64,000 nucleotides of DNA. Source: Jonesiaceae bacterium BS-20. Lineage in GTDB: Bacteria > Actinomycetota > Actinomycetes > Actinomycetales > Cellulomonadaceae. The stretch lies in contig CP146203.1 in assembly GCA_039995105.1 (NCBI GenBank), positions 434,001 through 498,000 of the forward strand, read 5' to 3'. The translations under genes and the position numbers were made by a program. The notes beneath the pieces were generated by a model. That model made no database searches. It saw only the letters and a list, made by a program, of their open reading frames with translations, and was not told the origin of the DNA. This document shows positions 9,184-17,699 of this stretch, one piece after another (the stretch's first letter is position 1; each line of letters starts with the position of its first letter).

Positions 9184-11637
9184 TCAGGCAAGTTTCAGTT
9201 GGGCAAGGGTGGTGTGCTGGGCGTTGCCCTTAGCAATGGGGGACGGGTGCCAACTGGTCAACGTATTGACCGAGCCGCCCTGGTCTATCCCAGCTGCATC
9301 GGGCTTGAACCAAGCCCCCTGTGGAACCGAAAGCACCCCGGGTGCGATCCGGGCCGTCACACGGGCCTGAAGTTGCACCCGGCCACGGTCATTAAAGACC
9401 TCAACCCAATCGTCGTTGGCAATGCCACGTGCTGAGGCATCGGCAGTATTAACCCAAACCACCTGCGGGTGCGCGTCAGCCAACCACTTCACGTTGCCGT
9501 AAGAGGAGTGCGTGCGCTGTTTGTAGTGGTGGCCAATGACCTGCAACGGGAACCGCTCGTTGGTCTTTGCCTCCGTGGGGCCTTCCCAAGTATCAATGTG
9601 CTCCGGAAGCGCCGTAATCTTGTCACCGGCTGGCAGCTCCCAGGTGTGGGAAATGTTCCACAAAGCTTCCGAGAAGATCTCGATCTTGCCCGAGGGAGTT
9701 TCCAAAGGGTTCGCCTGAGGGTCAGTCCGGAAGTCCGCAAGGGCCACTCGAGACTCACCCTTGACCTTCCATACGCCCATCTCCCGCAGCTCATCAAACT
9801 GAGGCAACTCGGGGATGTTTTCCCGGGACTCATCAATGACCTGACGGACCCAATCTTCCTGGGTCTTCCCCTCGGTGAACTCCTGCTCGACACCCAACTT
9901 TTGGGCAATGCCCGTCATCATCTCGTAGGTGGTCTTGCAGTTATAAAGCGGCTCAATGACTTGGTCAGCAACGATCGAATACCCCATGGAACCGGCCGAA
10001 CCCTGCTGGATGACATCGATCTGCTCCGCGTTGGTGGTATCCGGAAGCAAGATGTCCGCATACCGCGCGGAGACTGTCATGTGGTTATCAATGACCACGA
10101 TCATCTCGCACAGAGTGTCATCTTGCAGGAGCTTGACCGTGCGGTTAATGTCGCCGTGCTGGTTGACCAGTGCGTTGCCGGCGTACTGCCAAATCATCTT
10201 GATGCCGGTGCCTAGCTTATCTTTGCCACGCACACCGTCCGCAAGCGCGGTCATCTCGGGGCCGCGCTCAACCGCATCCGTCCAGCCGTAGACGGAAATC
10301 GAGGTCTCCACGGGGTTGTCCGTGGCAAACGGGTTAGCCATGGGAAGCCCAAAGCTGCCCTCGCGCTCGCCGGTGCCGCCGCCGGGAACCCCAACCGAGC
10401 CGGTCAGTGCCGCGAGGGTAAAGATGGCTCGGGCCTGGTTTTCACCATTGGCGTGGCGCTGCGGTCCCCAACCCTGGGTGATGGCAACCGGACTGGCCGC
10501 GCCAATCTCCCGGCCCAACTGTACAATCTGGGCCGCTGGAACGCCCGTGATCTGGGCGGCCCACTCGGGTGTTTTCTCAATTCCATCGGGGCCTTGGCCC
10601 ATGATGTAGGACTTGTAGGAGTTGCCCGCGGGGATACCCTGCGGCATGTGGTCCTCATCGAAGCCCACGCAGTACTTGTCCAAGAATTCCTGGTCATGCA
10701 GTCCAAGGGTGATCATGGTGTGCGCGATGCCGGCCACGAGCGCCGCATCCGTACCCGGGCGGTTAGCCACCCACAGGTCAGCAATATTTTGCGCAGTCTC
10801 CGAGTATCTGGGGTCGATCACGATGGTGCGCACATTGTGCAGCTTCTTGGTCTGCTGGGTAACAAACGTTTCCCCACCGCCACTCATGCGGGTCTCAAGC
10901 GGGTTGTTACCAAACATGATCTGCAGCTTGGCGTTCTTGGCGTCATCAAAACTGTTTGAGCCAATCCACCCGCCATAGTGGTGGCTGGCCGCGCCGGCAA
11001 TCTGGGCGCTTGAGTAGTCACCATAGTGGTTGAGGTAACCGCCAATGGTGTTCATCAACCGGGCGACCGGAGTCTGGGCCGGTGGCCAACTACGTGTGAT
11101 GGTCCCGCCCAAGGTACCGGTTCCGTAGTTCAAGTAAATGGACTCGTTACCGTGGTCCTTGATCAGCCGGGTCAGCGTCTGCGCGATCTCCTCATATGCC
11201 TCGTCCCAAGTGATCTCATCCCACTTACCCTCGCCGCGCAGCGTCCCCGGGCGCCTGCGCATTGGGGTCTTGAGCCGGTCCGGGTTGTAGATTCGCTGCC
11301 GGATGGAACGCCCACGGACGCAAGCCCGGATCTGCTGGGTGCCAATCGAGTCATCGCCGGTATTGTCCTGCAGCACGCGGGTGATCTGGCCATCCTTGAC
11401 CACCATCCGCAGTGGGCAACGCGAACCGCAGTTCACGTTGCAAGAGGACCACACGGTCTTGTCCGCGTTTGTAGGGGACAGTTGGGCGGCGTTGGCCTCC
11501 CCAACGCCGGGTAACACCCCCAGATAGCTTCCAGTACCAACAAGGGCTGCACCGCCCCCGGCTACCGCGCCCCATTTGAGTATGGAACGCCTACCAATCT
11601 GGTTGGTGGCACCAGAACTTGCTTCTATGAGTGACAT
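9184..11637 (-). CDS. dmsA: DMSO reductase catalytic subunit DmsA (molybdopterin, twin-arginine exported)
   Basis: An 817-residue molybdopterin oxidoreductase, close to the length of E. coli DmsA and very like it in sequence throughout (for example GGYLNHYGDYSSAQIAGA, QGWGPQRHANGE and GNNPLETRMSGGG). A twin-arginine signal (GRRSILKWG, R16/R17) and an ANA cleavage site near residue 50 predict export through Tat. Cys66, Cys70, Cys74 and Cys106 match the [4Fe-4S] ligands of the family. The serine in TRSWPP (Ser183) corresponds to the molybdenum ligand of E. coli DmsA. It should reduce DMSO or related S- and N-oxides as a terminal electron acceptor. First gene of a five-gene operon that ends with its chaperone and a ferredoxin protein. 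Confidence 0.95.
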   Translation of the reverse strand: MSLIEASSGATNQIGRRSILKWGAVAGGGAALVGTGSYLGVLPGVGEANAAQLSPTNADKTVWSSCNVNCGSRCPLRMVVKDGQITRVLQDNTGDDSIGTQQIRACVRGRSIRQRIYNPDRLKTPMRRRPGTLRGEGKWDEITWDEAYEEIAQTLTRLIKDHGNESIYLNYGTGTLGGTITRSWPPAQTPVARLMNTIGGYLNHYGDYSSAQIAGAASHHYGGWIGSNSFDDAKNAKLQIMFGNNPLETRMSGGGETFVTQQTKKLHNVRTIVIDPRYSETAQNIADLWVANRPGTDAALVAGIAHTMITLGLHDQEFLDKYCVGFDEDHMPQGIPAGNSYKSYIMGQGPDGIEKTPEWAAQITGVPAAQIVQLGREIGAASPVAITQGWGPQRHANGENQARAIFTLAALTGSVGVPGGGTGEREGSFGLPMANPFATDNPVETSISVYGWTDAVERGPEMTALADGVRGKDKLGTGIKMIWQYAGNALVNQHGDINRTVKLLQDDTLCEMIVVIDNHMTVSARYADILLPDTTNAEQIDVIQQGSAGSMGYSIVADQVIEPLYNCKTTYEMMTGIAQKLGVEQEFTEGKTQEDWVRQVIDESRENIPELPQFDELREMGVWKVKGESRVALADFRTDPQANPLETPSGKIEIFSEALWNISHTWELPAGDKITALPEHIDTWEGPTEAKTNERFPLQVIGHHYKQRTHSSYGNVKWLADAHPQVVWVNTADASARGIANDDWVEVFNDRGRVQLQARVTARIAPGVLSVPQGAWFKPDAAGIDQGGSVNTLTSWHPSPIAKGNAQHTTLAQLKLA

Positions 11638-11650
11638 TGAATCTCCCGGC

Positions 11651-11666
11651 TGTAATGCTCATCACA
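11651..11666. promoter_or_regulatory. CRP/FNR-family-like dyad upstream of dmsA
   Basis: TGTAA-N6-TCACA, nine of ten positions of the CRP/GlxR consensus TGTGA-N6-TCACA, begins 14 bases upstream of the dmsA start. An overlapping small dyad, CACATGGATGTG, follows at 11662-11673. A site this close to the start codon could repress, or the transcript may start close to it. Regulation of a DMSO reductase by a CRP/FNR-type protein is common, but this site is a single match by eye. Confidence 0.35.
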
Positions 11667-11793
11667 TGGATGTGCACTATTCAACCGGTAGAAAAGAAAA
11701 TAATGGGGGCCCTTGGTCCCTTATCTGCAGAAACCGGCCAAAGGCGCGCCTGATTGGTGGAGAAAAACCAGAACTAATGGAGACGGTGTTGGT

Positions 11794-11826
11794 CTAGTTT
11801 TCGGGGTTCTGGATCCCGTAAGGCAA
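11794..11826. repeat. Left direct repeat: displaced copy of the 3' end of the RDD gene
   Basis: These 33 bases match 13954-13986 with one mismatch (position 11809), in the same orientation, exactly 2,160 bases apart. Read on the minus strand the copy still encodes LPYGIQNPEN and a TAG stop, identical at the protein level to the end of the intact RDD gene; the single difference is a synonymous CAG/CAA change. Outside the repeat the sequences differ. The pair brackets the ATPase/RloB cassette. Confidence 0.85.
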
Positions 11827-11882
11827 GACCTTCCAAATAACAGGATCCGAGGAACTTGCATGAATCTTGCTTACATTGATAG

Positions 11883-12482
11883 CTAAGGGACGATATTAAG
11901 CCGCTCAACGAGCAATGGCATTGCTGAGCCCGGGTTTGATGGGGTGGAGTTTTTCACCGGGCCCTGTGTATTCACCAAACGACACTGTGTTACGGTCAAG
12001 GGAATGTTCTCGAAGGGAAAATTCTTAGGGAGTTCCTTATCAGGTACCGCTTTTGAAATCAGGCTTCTAAAGTGTTGCCTAGCCCCTGCTTGATCCGAGT
12101 ACCTGCGGACTTGTTCGTAATGTGCAATGAGCCAAACTTCAAAACTTGGAATTGAGAGAATAGCAACCCACTGCTGAACTTTGGTGCATGCTTTAATACA
12201 CTCTTGAAGAAAATGAGCCCGGTCTTTACCGTCCTCATCGACTACTAGCCAGATCTCGTCAAACCCAGTTAAGTCTCCATGTGGTGCTTCAAGCTTTCGA
12301 ACTAGGGTAGAGGGCTCCCCGGCAACAAACTTGACCTTAACGATTGCATCTGTGAGATTTGCTCTTCGTTTCAGTTCTTTCAAATAGAGCATTTCCGTAC
12401 GTTCACCATTCGTCACAATCAAGATGGTGCGCTTCTTCTTGCGTTGTGACTTTCTGGACGAGAAATTTGGTGCTCTAGACAT
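11883..12482 (-). CDS. RloB-domain protein, second component of an AbiL-like defence pair
   Basis: A 199-residue protein beginning MSRAPNFSSRK. GGAGG lies nine bases before the ATG at 12482, which supports this start over the longer frame. After a basic N-terminus it shows the RloB-family pattern: TILIVTNGERTEMLYLKEL (usually CEGExTE), then DEIWLVVDEDGKD and SIPSFEVWLIAHYE. RloB proteins accompany an AAA ATPase in abortive-infection systems such as AbiL (AbiLi/AbiLii) and in RloA-RloB loci beside restriction enzymes. The acidic residues in the first two motifs are the likely active site, by analogy with Toprim-like nucleases (inference). It overlaps the ATPase gene by 8 bases. Confidence 0.8.
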   Translation of the reverse strand: MSRAPNFSSRKSQRKKKRTILIVTNGERTEMLYLKELKRRANLTDAIVKVKFVAGEPSTLVRKLEAPHGDLTGFDEIWLVVDEDGKDRAHFLQECIKACTKVQQWVAILSIPSFEVWLIAHYEQVRRYSDQAGARQHFRSLISKAVPDKELPKNFPFENIPLTVTQCRLVNTQGPVKNSTPSNPGSAMPLLVERLNIVP

Positions 12483-13800
12483 CGACCGGATCCTCCGCAG
12501 CCTCGGAGGCAACAAACTGAATCAATAGGTGGTCATCGATGTCCGGAAGCGCACCGAACTGACCTGCCATGTATCTACGCTCGTCGTTGTTGCCTGCGCG
12601 GTTATCAAACTCAGACATAGAGAAGAGTTCAGACTGCCCGGCTTTCTTTTTCTCCGTAAACCATACGTTGCGCGGTTGGAGGAGCCGAGTCGGTGCATTC
12701 CCAAGGAGTGAAATATCGTGTGAGGTAAAGATTAGTTGCGCGCCATGCTGATTGAAGTGTGGAGTCTGAAAGAGTTCTACAACATACCTTGCTAGCTCAG
12801 GGTGCAGGCTTGCATCAAGCTCGTCAATAAGTAGCACTGACCCGGCTCTCAGGGCTTTCAGTGCGTGCCAAGCAGTGGTGAGCCAGGTAATCGTTCCTGC
12901 GCTTTGGTTTTGAACTGGAAGCTTAAATTCTTCGCCTTCTTCTGAGCGGTGAAAGAAAACAACTGCATCTCGAAGCCGAGGAATATCTTCCTTGGAGCGT
13001 TCTGTTCCGTCATTGAGCGCTTCAACCATTCGCACGATCCACTCGTACTCTTTTTCATCGATAGTCTCGCGCTGAATCTCAACTCTCTCAATACCGAGAT
13101 CTGCAGCTTGAACAAGAGCTTTTACGAGGTCAACTTGCGTGTTCCCAGGGTCAGCAACCATCTCCATCACTACACGTTGCAGCACTGTTTCATCCTGGGT
13201 GTCACGGAAAGAGACAAAGTTGATCCCAACATCGGCAACTAGAGTTCGGGCTACTGAGCTCAGTGCCTTGTGCCCATACTTATGTGCGGTAGACATGAAT
13301 AGCATGGTTGGCTTGGTAATCCTGAGGACTTCAGCTGTTGGGCCGACAAGCGAGCTACCTTTGGTGAACTCGAGTTCAGAATCGCGTTCTTCTTGGAAAC
13401 GTGTGAATACTGTTCGGCGGGTACCTTTGGGAAATGAGTAGAGTGCTTCCCAGGAAATACCCCAGCGAGAAGCGCGAATCTCGTATTGATAGCGGACATC
13501 GCCGCTGATGAAATCAATCGCATATTCGGTTGCTGGAGAGTCCGAGGACCTTGAAAGAGTTGGTTGGAAAACTGTGCCCGCACCAGGAGACAGCACCGCG
13601 ATGGCTACAGCATGGATAGCATCGAGAATCGTTGTCTTTCCTGATGCATTTGGGCCAAATATTGCTGCAACTCGCTCGGTCGCCTCAATCCAAGTTTGCC
13701 CTTTGCGGGGAATATTGGTGCGCAGGGAAGGTGAAGTGAGTGAAAGCTGGGCTTCATCGCTGAAGCAGCGGAAATTACGGACCGCAAAATTGAGTAGCAC
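12475..13800 (-). CDS. AAA (AAA_21/OLD-like) ATPase, first component of an AbiL-like defence pair
   Basis: A 441-residue SMC/ABC-like ATPase. It opens with NFAVRNFRCF, the RecF/AAA_15/21 family start. Walker A is GPNASGKTT (residues 49-57), a signature-like region lies around 'QNQSAGTITWL', and Walker B is LLIDELDASLHP (near residue 325), followed by IFTSHD. Start is a GTG. Such ATPases pair with RloB, HNH or PrrC-type effectors in phage defence. Composition is AT-richer than the flanking genes. With its partner it lies between two direct repeats of the RDD gene end. No restriction enzyme or reverse transcriptase is nearby, so AbiL/RloAB-like is the best fit. Confidence 0.85.
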   Translation of the reverse strand: MLLNFAVRNFRCFSDEAQLSLTSPSLRTNIPRKGQTWIEATERVAAIFGPNASGKTTILDAIHAVAIAVLSPGAGTVFQPTLSRSSDSPATEYAIDFISGDVRYQYEIRASRWGISWEALYSFPKGTRRTVFTRFQEERDSELEFTKGSSLVGPTAEVLRITKPTMLFMSTAHKYGHKALSSVARTLVADVGINFVSFRDTQDETVLQRVVMEMVADPGNTQVDLVKALVQAADLGIERVEIQRETIDEKEYEWIVRMVEALNDGTERSKEDIPRLRDAVVFFHRSEEGEEFKLPVQNQSAGTITWLTTAWHALKALRAGSVLLIDELDASLHPELARYVVELFQTPHFNQHGAQLIFTSHDISLLGNAPTRLLQPRNVWFTEKKKAGQSELFSMSEFDNRAGNNDERRYMAGQFGALPDIDDHLLIQFVASEAAEDPVDV

Positions 13801-13953
13801 TCTCAGAGTCTACTAAGTATGAGTGAAAAACGGAAGTAAATTCCGATAACGGCCCTGACTGAAGGCTGGTTGTTGGGTTTGGTTGCTTTATTAGAGGGAC
13901 TGAGCGAATCTCAATTTCCAATTCTGGGAGTTGAAACTCCAAGCAGGTAGGCC

Positions 13954-13986
13954 CTAGTTTTCGGGGTTTTGGATCCCGTAAGGCAA
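13954..13986. repeat. Right direct repeat (3' end of the intact RDD gene)
   Basis: Partner of the repeat at 11794-11826. This copy forms the last eleven codons of the RDD-family gene and its TAG stop. Together the two copies have the layout of attL/attR left by site-specific integration at the 3' end of a protein-coding gene, where the incoming DNA restores the gene end. Confidence 0.8.
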
Positions 13987-14769
13987 AGCCTGCAACTGTG
14001 CTTGGAGCTGGCCCGCGTACTCCTGGCGGTTGGCTTCGCTCTGTTGTTCGCGGCGCGAACGCTCTAAGATGACGGCCGCAATGAAGTCTTCCGGGTGGGT
14101 TCCGGCCGGTGGCAGCGGGGCAACCTTGGTTGCAAGCTGACCAGCAAAGTCCTGGGCCATCTGCTGACGGGACCCTGCATGCAAGGTATTGGTCCGCCCC
14201 AAGAACTGACGGCAGGACAACGCCAACCCATCGGGTAATTGAGCCATATCCGTTGCCGTGGCCCACCTGGCCAGGTGGGGTGGCATGACGATCGTGGCGC
14301 TGCGTGGGCCACCGCCGCGAATCCGGATGACAAAGGTGCCCGCCAACAGATCACCTAACCGCTTGCCGCGTGGGTTAATGAGCGAGGTAATCAGGGCAAC
14401 CGCACCGGTGGTCAACCAAAGTTCGCCCACACCGACCAGGGCCCGGATAAAACTGTGCCGCACGGTTACCGGACCGCCGTCATCGCGCACCACCTGCAAG
14501 CCCATTGCCCACTTGCCGAGTGAGCGTCCGTGGGACAACGATTCCACACCGGTAGGCAAAATGACGATGAAAAATACGACTATGGCAATCGCAAGTGCGT
14601 TTGAGAGATCGCCGAGGAAGATCGAGGTAGAAGACAACCAATAACTGACGATGAAAATAATTGCCAAAATGCCAAGGATATCTATGGCAAATGCCAAGCC
14701 GCGGGTTGCAAAGGAAGCGGGGCGGGCATCGAGAACCACGCCCTCACCAATGATGATCTGCTCGTCCAT
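13954..14769 (-). CDS. RDD-family membrane protein
   Basis: A ~271-residue protein with the RDD domain in its first ~150 residues: PASFATRGLAFAIDILG (the R and D of the name), several hydrophobic helices, SHGRSLGKWAMGLQVV, and NPRGKRLGDLLAGT closing the domain. The C-terminal ~110 residues are soluble and Gln/Ala-rich. Start is the ATG at 14769 (a GTG six bases earlier is possible). In actinobacteria an RDD gene is commonly divergent from a spoIIM-type gene; here a fic gene lies between them. Function of the family is not settled; roles in transport or membrane organisation are proposed. Its 3' end carries the right repeat of the defence cassette. Confidence 0.85.
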   Translation of the reverse strand: MDEQIIIGEGVVLDARPASFATRGLAFAIDILGILAIIFIVSYWLSSTSIFLGDLSNALAIAIVVFFIVILPTGVESLSHGRSLGKWAMGLQVVRDDGGPVTVRHSFIRALVGVGELWLTTGAVALITSLINPRGKRLGDLLAGTFVIRIRGGGPRSATIVMPPHLARWATATDMAQLPDGLALSCRQFLGRTNTLHAGSRQQMAQDFAGQLATKVAPLPPAGTHPEDFIAAVILERSRREQQSEANRQEYAGQLQAQLQALPYGIQNPEN

Positions 14770-14949
14770 CCCCACCCAAACCCCGTCTGTGCCTAACCGT
14801 TACCTGCTTCACTGAGCCTATAACAGTGGCGGGATCTTCTGGCGTACCAGAATCAGGTTTACTGCAGGACGGGAGAATATTCGTTTTGATCTCCGCAGTG
14901 TGTGGAACTCCTGTGAACGAGCTCTAACGTTGGTGCCTAAGGTTGAGAA

Positions 14950-16179
14950 TCAGGTGGGTGCGCCGTCCCACCGCCCTGCTCGCAACGCGAATGCATCGAC
15001 TGCATCAAGCACTTCCTGCTGACGCCACGCAGTAGGCCCTCTGTGCTCGGCCTTCATTGCAAGAAACCCCTGTTCTTGTAAATCGCGTAGGTCACGGTAA
15101 ACGTTTGTCAAACTTACACCAATTGCAGTGGCGGCCATTTCTGCGGTAAATACCGGCTGGTGCAAGGCGTACCCAACGAGCCGACGTTTTGCGCTCCCTG
15201 CACGTGCTTTGATCATGAGATTCCATTGATCACCAATCGCATCAATATCGGCGATGAGACGCTTGCCGTTGGGCACCGCTCGCAAGGCGGCTGATGCAAA
15301 ACTTTTGACGATTGGACTCACATCACCATCTCGGTATTCCGTCAGTGACTGGTGGTATCCGGCTACGTCAACCAGCAGACCCGCGGATACCGGAACCGCG
15401 ATATTGCGCGTCAACCGCCGGCGGCGCAACATTGCCTGAGCCAGTGCGCGTCCGGTGCGCCCATTGCCGTCAGAAAATGGGTGAATAGTTTCGAATTGAG
15501 CGTGTGCAACCGCGACCTGTACCAGTGCTGGAATGTCATATCGCTGTGAGAACACAGCTAGATCGGTAAGTAGATTGGGCACCCGTTTATAGTCTGGAGC
15601 CACGTAGACTGCGCCAACCGGACTGGAGGCGTTTTTCCCAATCCAAACCGGCTGATCGCGAATTTCTCCGGGGGTATGGTGTGCTTGGTCTTGCATGAGA
15701 ACGTGATGCATCTGCGCCATGGAGTTGGGAGAAAGATCTGCTGAAAGGCTGATTGCTCGTTCCATGCTTCTAGTATTTGCAACAATTTCAGATGCATTAC
15801 GCTTGCCGGTGCCGCCAAGCTCTGCGGTGAATATCTGACGTGCAGATGCGGTGAGATTCTCGATCTGCGACGATGCCGCTGCTTCGGATCTCAATAGGAT
15901 CGGCGCGAATCCACGCATTTTCTCACCGTGCTCGGAGTCGAAGCGGTGAAGTTCATCTTCAGCTTCTTGTGCGAGCTCTTCAACATCAGGTGTTGCGCGA
16001 GGCGCAAGAGTAGCAATCATGGGGGGTACCGCAGAGCGATAACGGCTCCCTTTGTCCGATGCTCGGGTTGCGGCAGGGCCAACTGCGGCGATCCCTCCGC
16101 CACCCCAAACCTGATCTTCATATGTAACGGCAGGCCACTGACTTGGAAGGCTCTTTGGTGTTCCGGAAGGTAGTCCCAT
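14950..16179 (-). CDS. Fic-family AMPylator-like protein with C-terminal winged helix
   Basis: A 409-residue Fic protein. The catalytic loop HPFSDGNGRTGR is at 233-244 with the active His at 233. An inhibitory-helix motif SSQIEN (S/T-x-x-x-E-N/G form) is at 103-108, making it a class II, self-inhibited enzyme. Before it is the Fic N-terminal domain with LLRSEAAASSQIEN. The last ~90 residues hold a winged-helix DNA-binding region (FTAEMAATAIGVSLTNVYRD), typical of Fic/DUF4172-type proteins that control their own operon. Known Fic enzymes transfer AMP to a protein target; the target here is unknown. A striking dyad array lies just upstream. It interrupts the usual RDD/SpoIIM neighbourhood. Confidence 0.9.
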   Translation of the reverse strand: MGLPSGTPKSLPSQWPAVTYEDQVWGGGGIAAVGPAATRASDKGSRYRSAVPPMIATLAPRATPDVEELAQEAEDELHRFDSEHGEKMRGFAPILLRSEAAASSQIENLTASARQIFTAELGGTGKRNASEIVANTRSMERAISLSADLSPNSMAQMHHVLMQDQAHHTPGEIRDQPVWIGKNASSPVGAVYVAPDYKRVPNLLTDLAVFSQRYDIPALVQVAVAHAQFETIHPFSDGNGRTGRALAQAMLRRRRLTRNIAVPVSAGLLVDVAGYHQSLTEYRDGDVSPIVKSFASAALRAVPNGKRLIADIDAIGDQWNLMIKARAGSAKRRLVGYALHQPVFTAEMAATAIGVSLTNVYRDLRDLQEQGFLAMKAEHRGPTAWRQQEVLDAVDAFALRAGRWDGAPT

Positions 16180-16195
16180 TACGTGTACTTATGCC

Positions 16196-16270
16196 TAACT
16201 GATAAAAGATCTGGATGCTATTATCAGTTACAGCATAACTGATAATAGGTAGTGTGGAAATTATCAGTTA
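16196..16270. promoter_or_regulatory. Nested dyad of four TTATCAGTTA half-sites upstream of fic
   Basis: Four copies of the 10-mer TTATCAGTTA or its complement occur at 16196-16205 (minus), 16221-16230 (plus), 16236-16245 (minus) and 16261-16270 (plus). The inner pair extends to a perfect 13-base inverted repeat (16218-16230 and 16236-16248) around a 5-base spacer. Both pairs share the same centre, 16233, and like-oriented copies are 40 bases apart. This is an operator-like array directly before the fic start; the Fic protein's own winged helix is the obvious candidate binder (inference). Confidence 0.75.
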
Positions 16271-16472
16271 CCGCTTCTCACTGCTTCATGAATCGTGCCA
16301 AATATTGCCCACCCGTGTGCCGCGCTTACTACATCGATCAAGCGGAACTGAACGTACGTGTGATGCTTAAGCAGGAATCGTCAAAGTCGCTGGTTGTAGT
16401 GCTGGCAACCTCATGGGGAGACTCTAAGGAACGTAACCCTCAAGCCGGTTCGATGTGTGGGAAGGTAGGGGA

Positions 16473-17462
16473 GTGGATTTCGATGCCTTTACCGCCGTAC
16501 ACCGCGACCAATGGAAACGACTCAATACGCTGAGCCGTACCCGCAGGCTCACCGGAGCCCAAGCGGACGAGCTCATTGGGCTGTACCAAACGGTTGCGAC
16601 GCACCTTTCGGTTGTGCGCTCAAGTGCACCCGACCCGGCGTTAATCTCCGAGTTATCCCTGACCCTTGCACGTGCTCGTACCCGAATCTCGGGCAGTCAC
16701 GATCCGCAGTGGTACACGATCAAAGACTTCTTCCTGCGTCAGGTCCCGGCCGCGTTCTACCGGGTGCGGTGGTGGGCTCACGCTGTTACCGCGGCCTGCT
16801 TACTTGTCGCCGTGGTCATGGGGATTTGGGTGGCCACCTCCCCGGCAGGGCTGGAAACCATGGGAACCGAGAGTGACCGGCTCGAATACGTCAACAATGC
16901 GTTTGCCAGCTACTACGAACCCGGGTTCGACTTCGCCGCCGTGGTGTGGACCAACAACGCCTGGATTGCGGCCCAATGCGTGGCCTTTGGGGTCACGGGA
17001 CTGTGGCCCATCTGGGTCATGGCCCAAAACGCAATCATGGTTGGATCCATCGGCGGCATGATGGCCCACTACGGTGAGCTGGGACTGTTCCTCAAACTCA
17101 TTGCCCCGCACGGTCTGCTCGAACTCACGGCCATTTTTGTGGCCGGAGGAGCCGGATTGAAACTCTTTTGGGCCTGGGTCGCGCCCGGGACCAAACCGCG
17201 TTCCGTCGCGCTTGCCCAAGAAGGCCGCACCCTCATCTTAGTCGCGGTGGGGCTGGTCTTTGTCCTTGGCCTATCCGGCATTGTTGAAGGCTTTGTTACC
17301 GGCTCGGCTATGGTCTGGTGGCTCAAGATTATTATTGGTGCAATCGCCCTAGCAATGTTCTGGGCCTACGTATACATTCTGGGACGCAAAGCCGTGGCCC
17401 AAGGCATCACCGGTGACCTCGAAAGCCACCAGGGCGGGTATACCAAGCTGTACGCTGCCTAA
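16473..17462 (+). CDS. SpoIIM-family (DUF95) membrane protein
   Basis: A ~329-residue protein of the stage II sporulation protein M family, which in non-sporulating actinobacteria sits beside RDD, DUF58 and MoxR genes. A soluble helical N-terminus (YQTVATHLSVVRSS) precedes a basic patch and about six membrane helices. The middle region, NAIMVGSIGG...ELGLFLKLIAPHGLLELTAIF, contains the family-typical PHGLLE motif. The GTG at 16473 follows GAAGG by seven bases and is chosen over a longer frame. It may take part in cell-wall remodelling with the neighbouring operon; the biochemical role is not known. Confidence 0.87.
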   Translation: MDFDAFTAVHRDQWKRLNTLSRTRRLTGAQADELIGLYQTVATHLSVVRSSAPDPALISELSLTLARARTRISGSHDPQWYTIKDFFLRQVPAAFYRVRWWAHAVTAACLLVAVVMGIWVATSPAGLETMGTESDRLEYVNNAFASYYEPGFDFAAVVWTNNAWIAAQCVAFGVTGLWPIWVMAQNAIMVGSIGGMMAHYGELGLFLKLIAPHGLLELTAIFVAGGAGLKLFWAWVAPGTKPRSVALAQEGRTLILVAVGLVFVLGLSGIVEGFVTGSAMVWWLKIIIGAIALAMFWAYVYILGRKAVAQGITGDLESHQGGYTKLYAA

Positions 17463-17516
17463 GTCCTCATAGGCGCGGGCCGCCACAGCGTTACTTAAGT
17501 GTGCAACTGAGACACG

Positions 17517-17699
17517 TTACTGAAACAAGAACGCCAGCGTTGGTGCAGCAAAACTCAGGATCATGGCACCCACAACGAACAGGGAGATCCTGCGGCGGCG
17601 GCGCTCACGGCGAGCGGCGTTGGCCTCTTGCTCCTCGTAATATTGCCGTGCCTCAGCCCGGCGCTGGTCTTTGATATTTTGGGGTGACTGGTTTGACAT
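17517..17699 (-). CDS. Small single-pass membrane protein
   Basis: A 60-residue protein starting MSNQSPQNIKDQ. It has a charged coiled N-terminus rich in Glu and Arg (QRRAEARQYYEEQEAN, RRERRRRR) and one C-terminal membrane helix ending LAFLFQ. The frame opens 16 codons earlier, but the inner ATG gives a coherent protein. No family recognised. It lies in opposite orientation to the spoIIM gene, 54 bases from its end. Confidence 0.6.
   Translation of the reverse strand: MSNQSPQNIKDQRRAEARQYYEEQEANAARRERRRRRISLFVVGAMILSFAAPTLAFLFQ

Noticed and set aside
14776-16472. Direct repeats flanking the fic gene, as for the neighbouring cassette
   Set aside because: I compared both flanks and saw only weak, short similarity, not a clear repeat pair.
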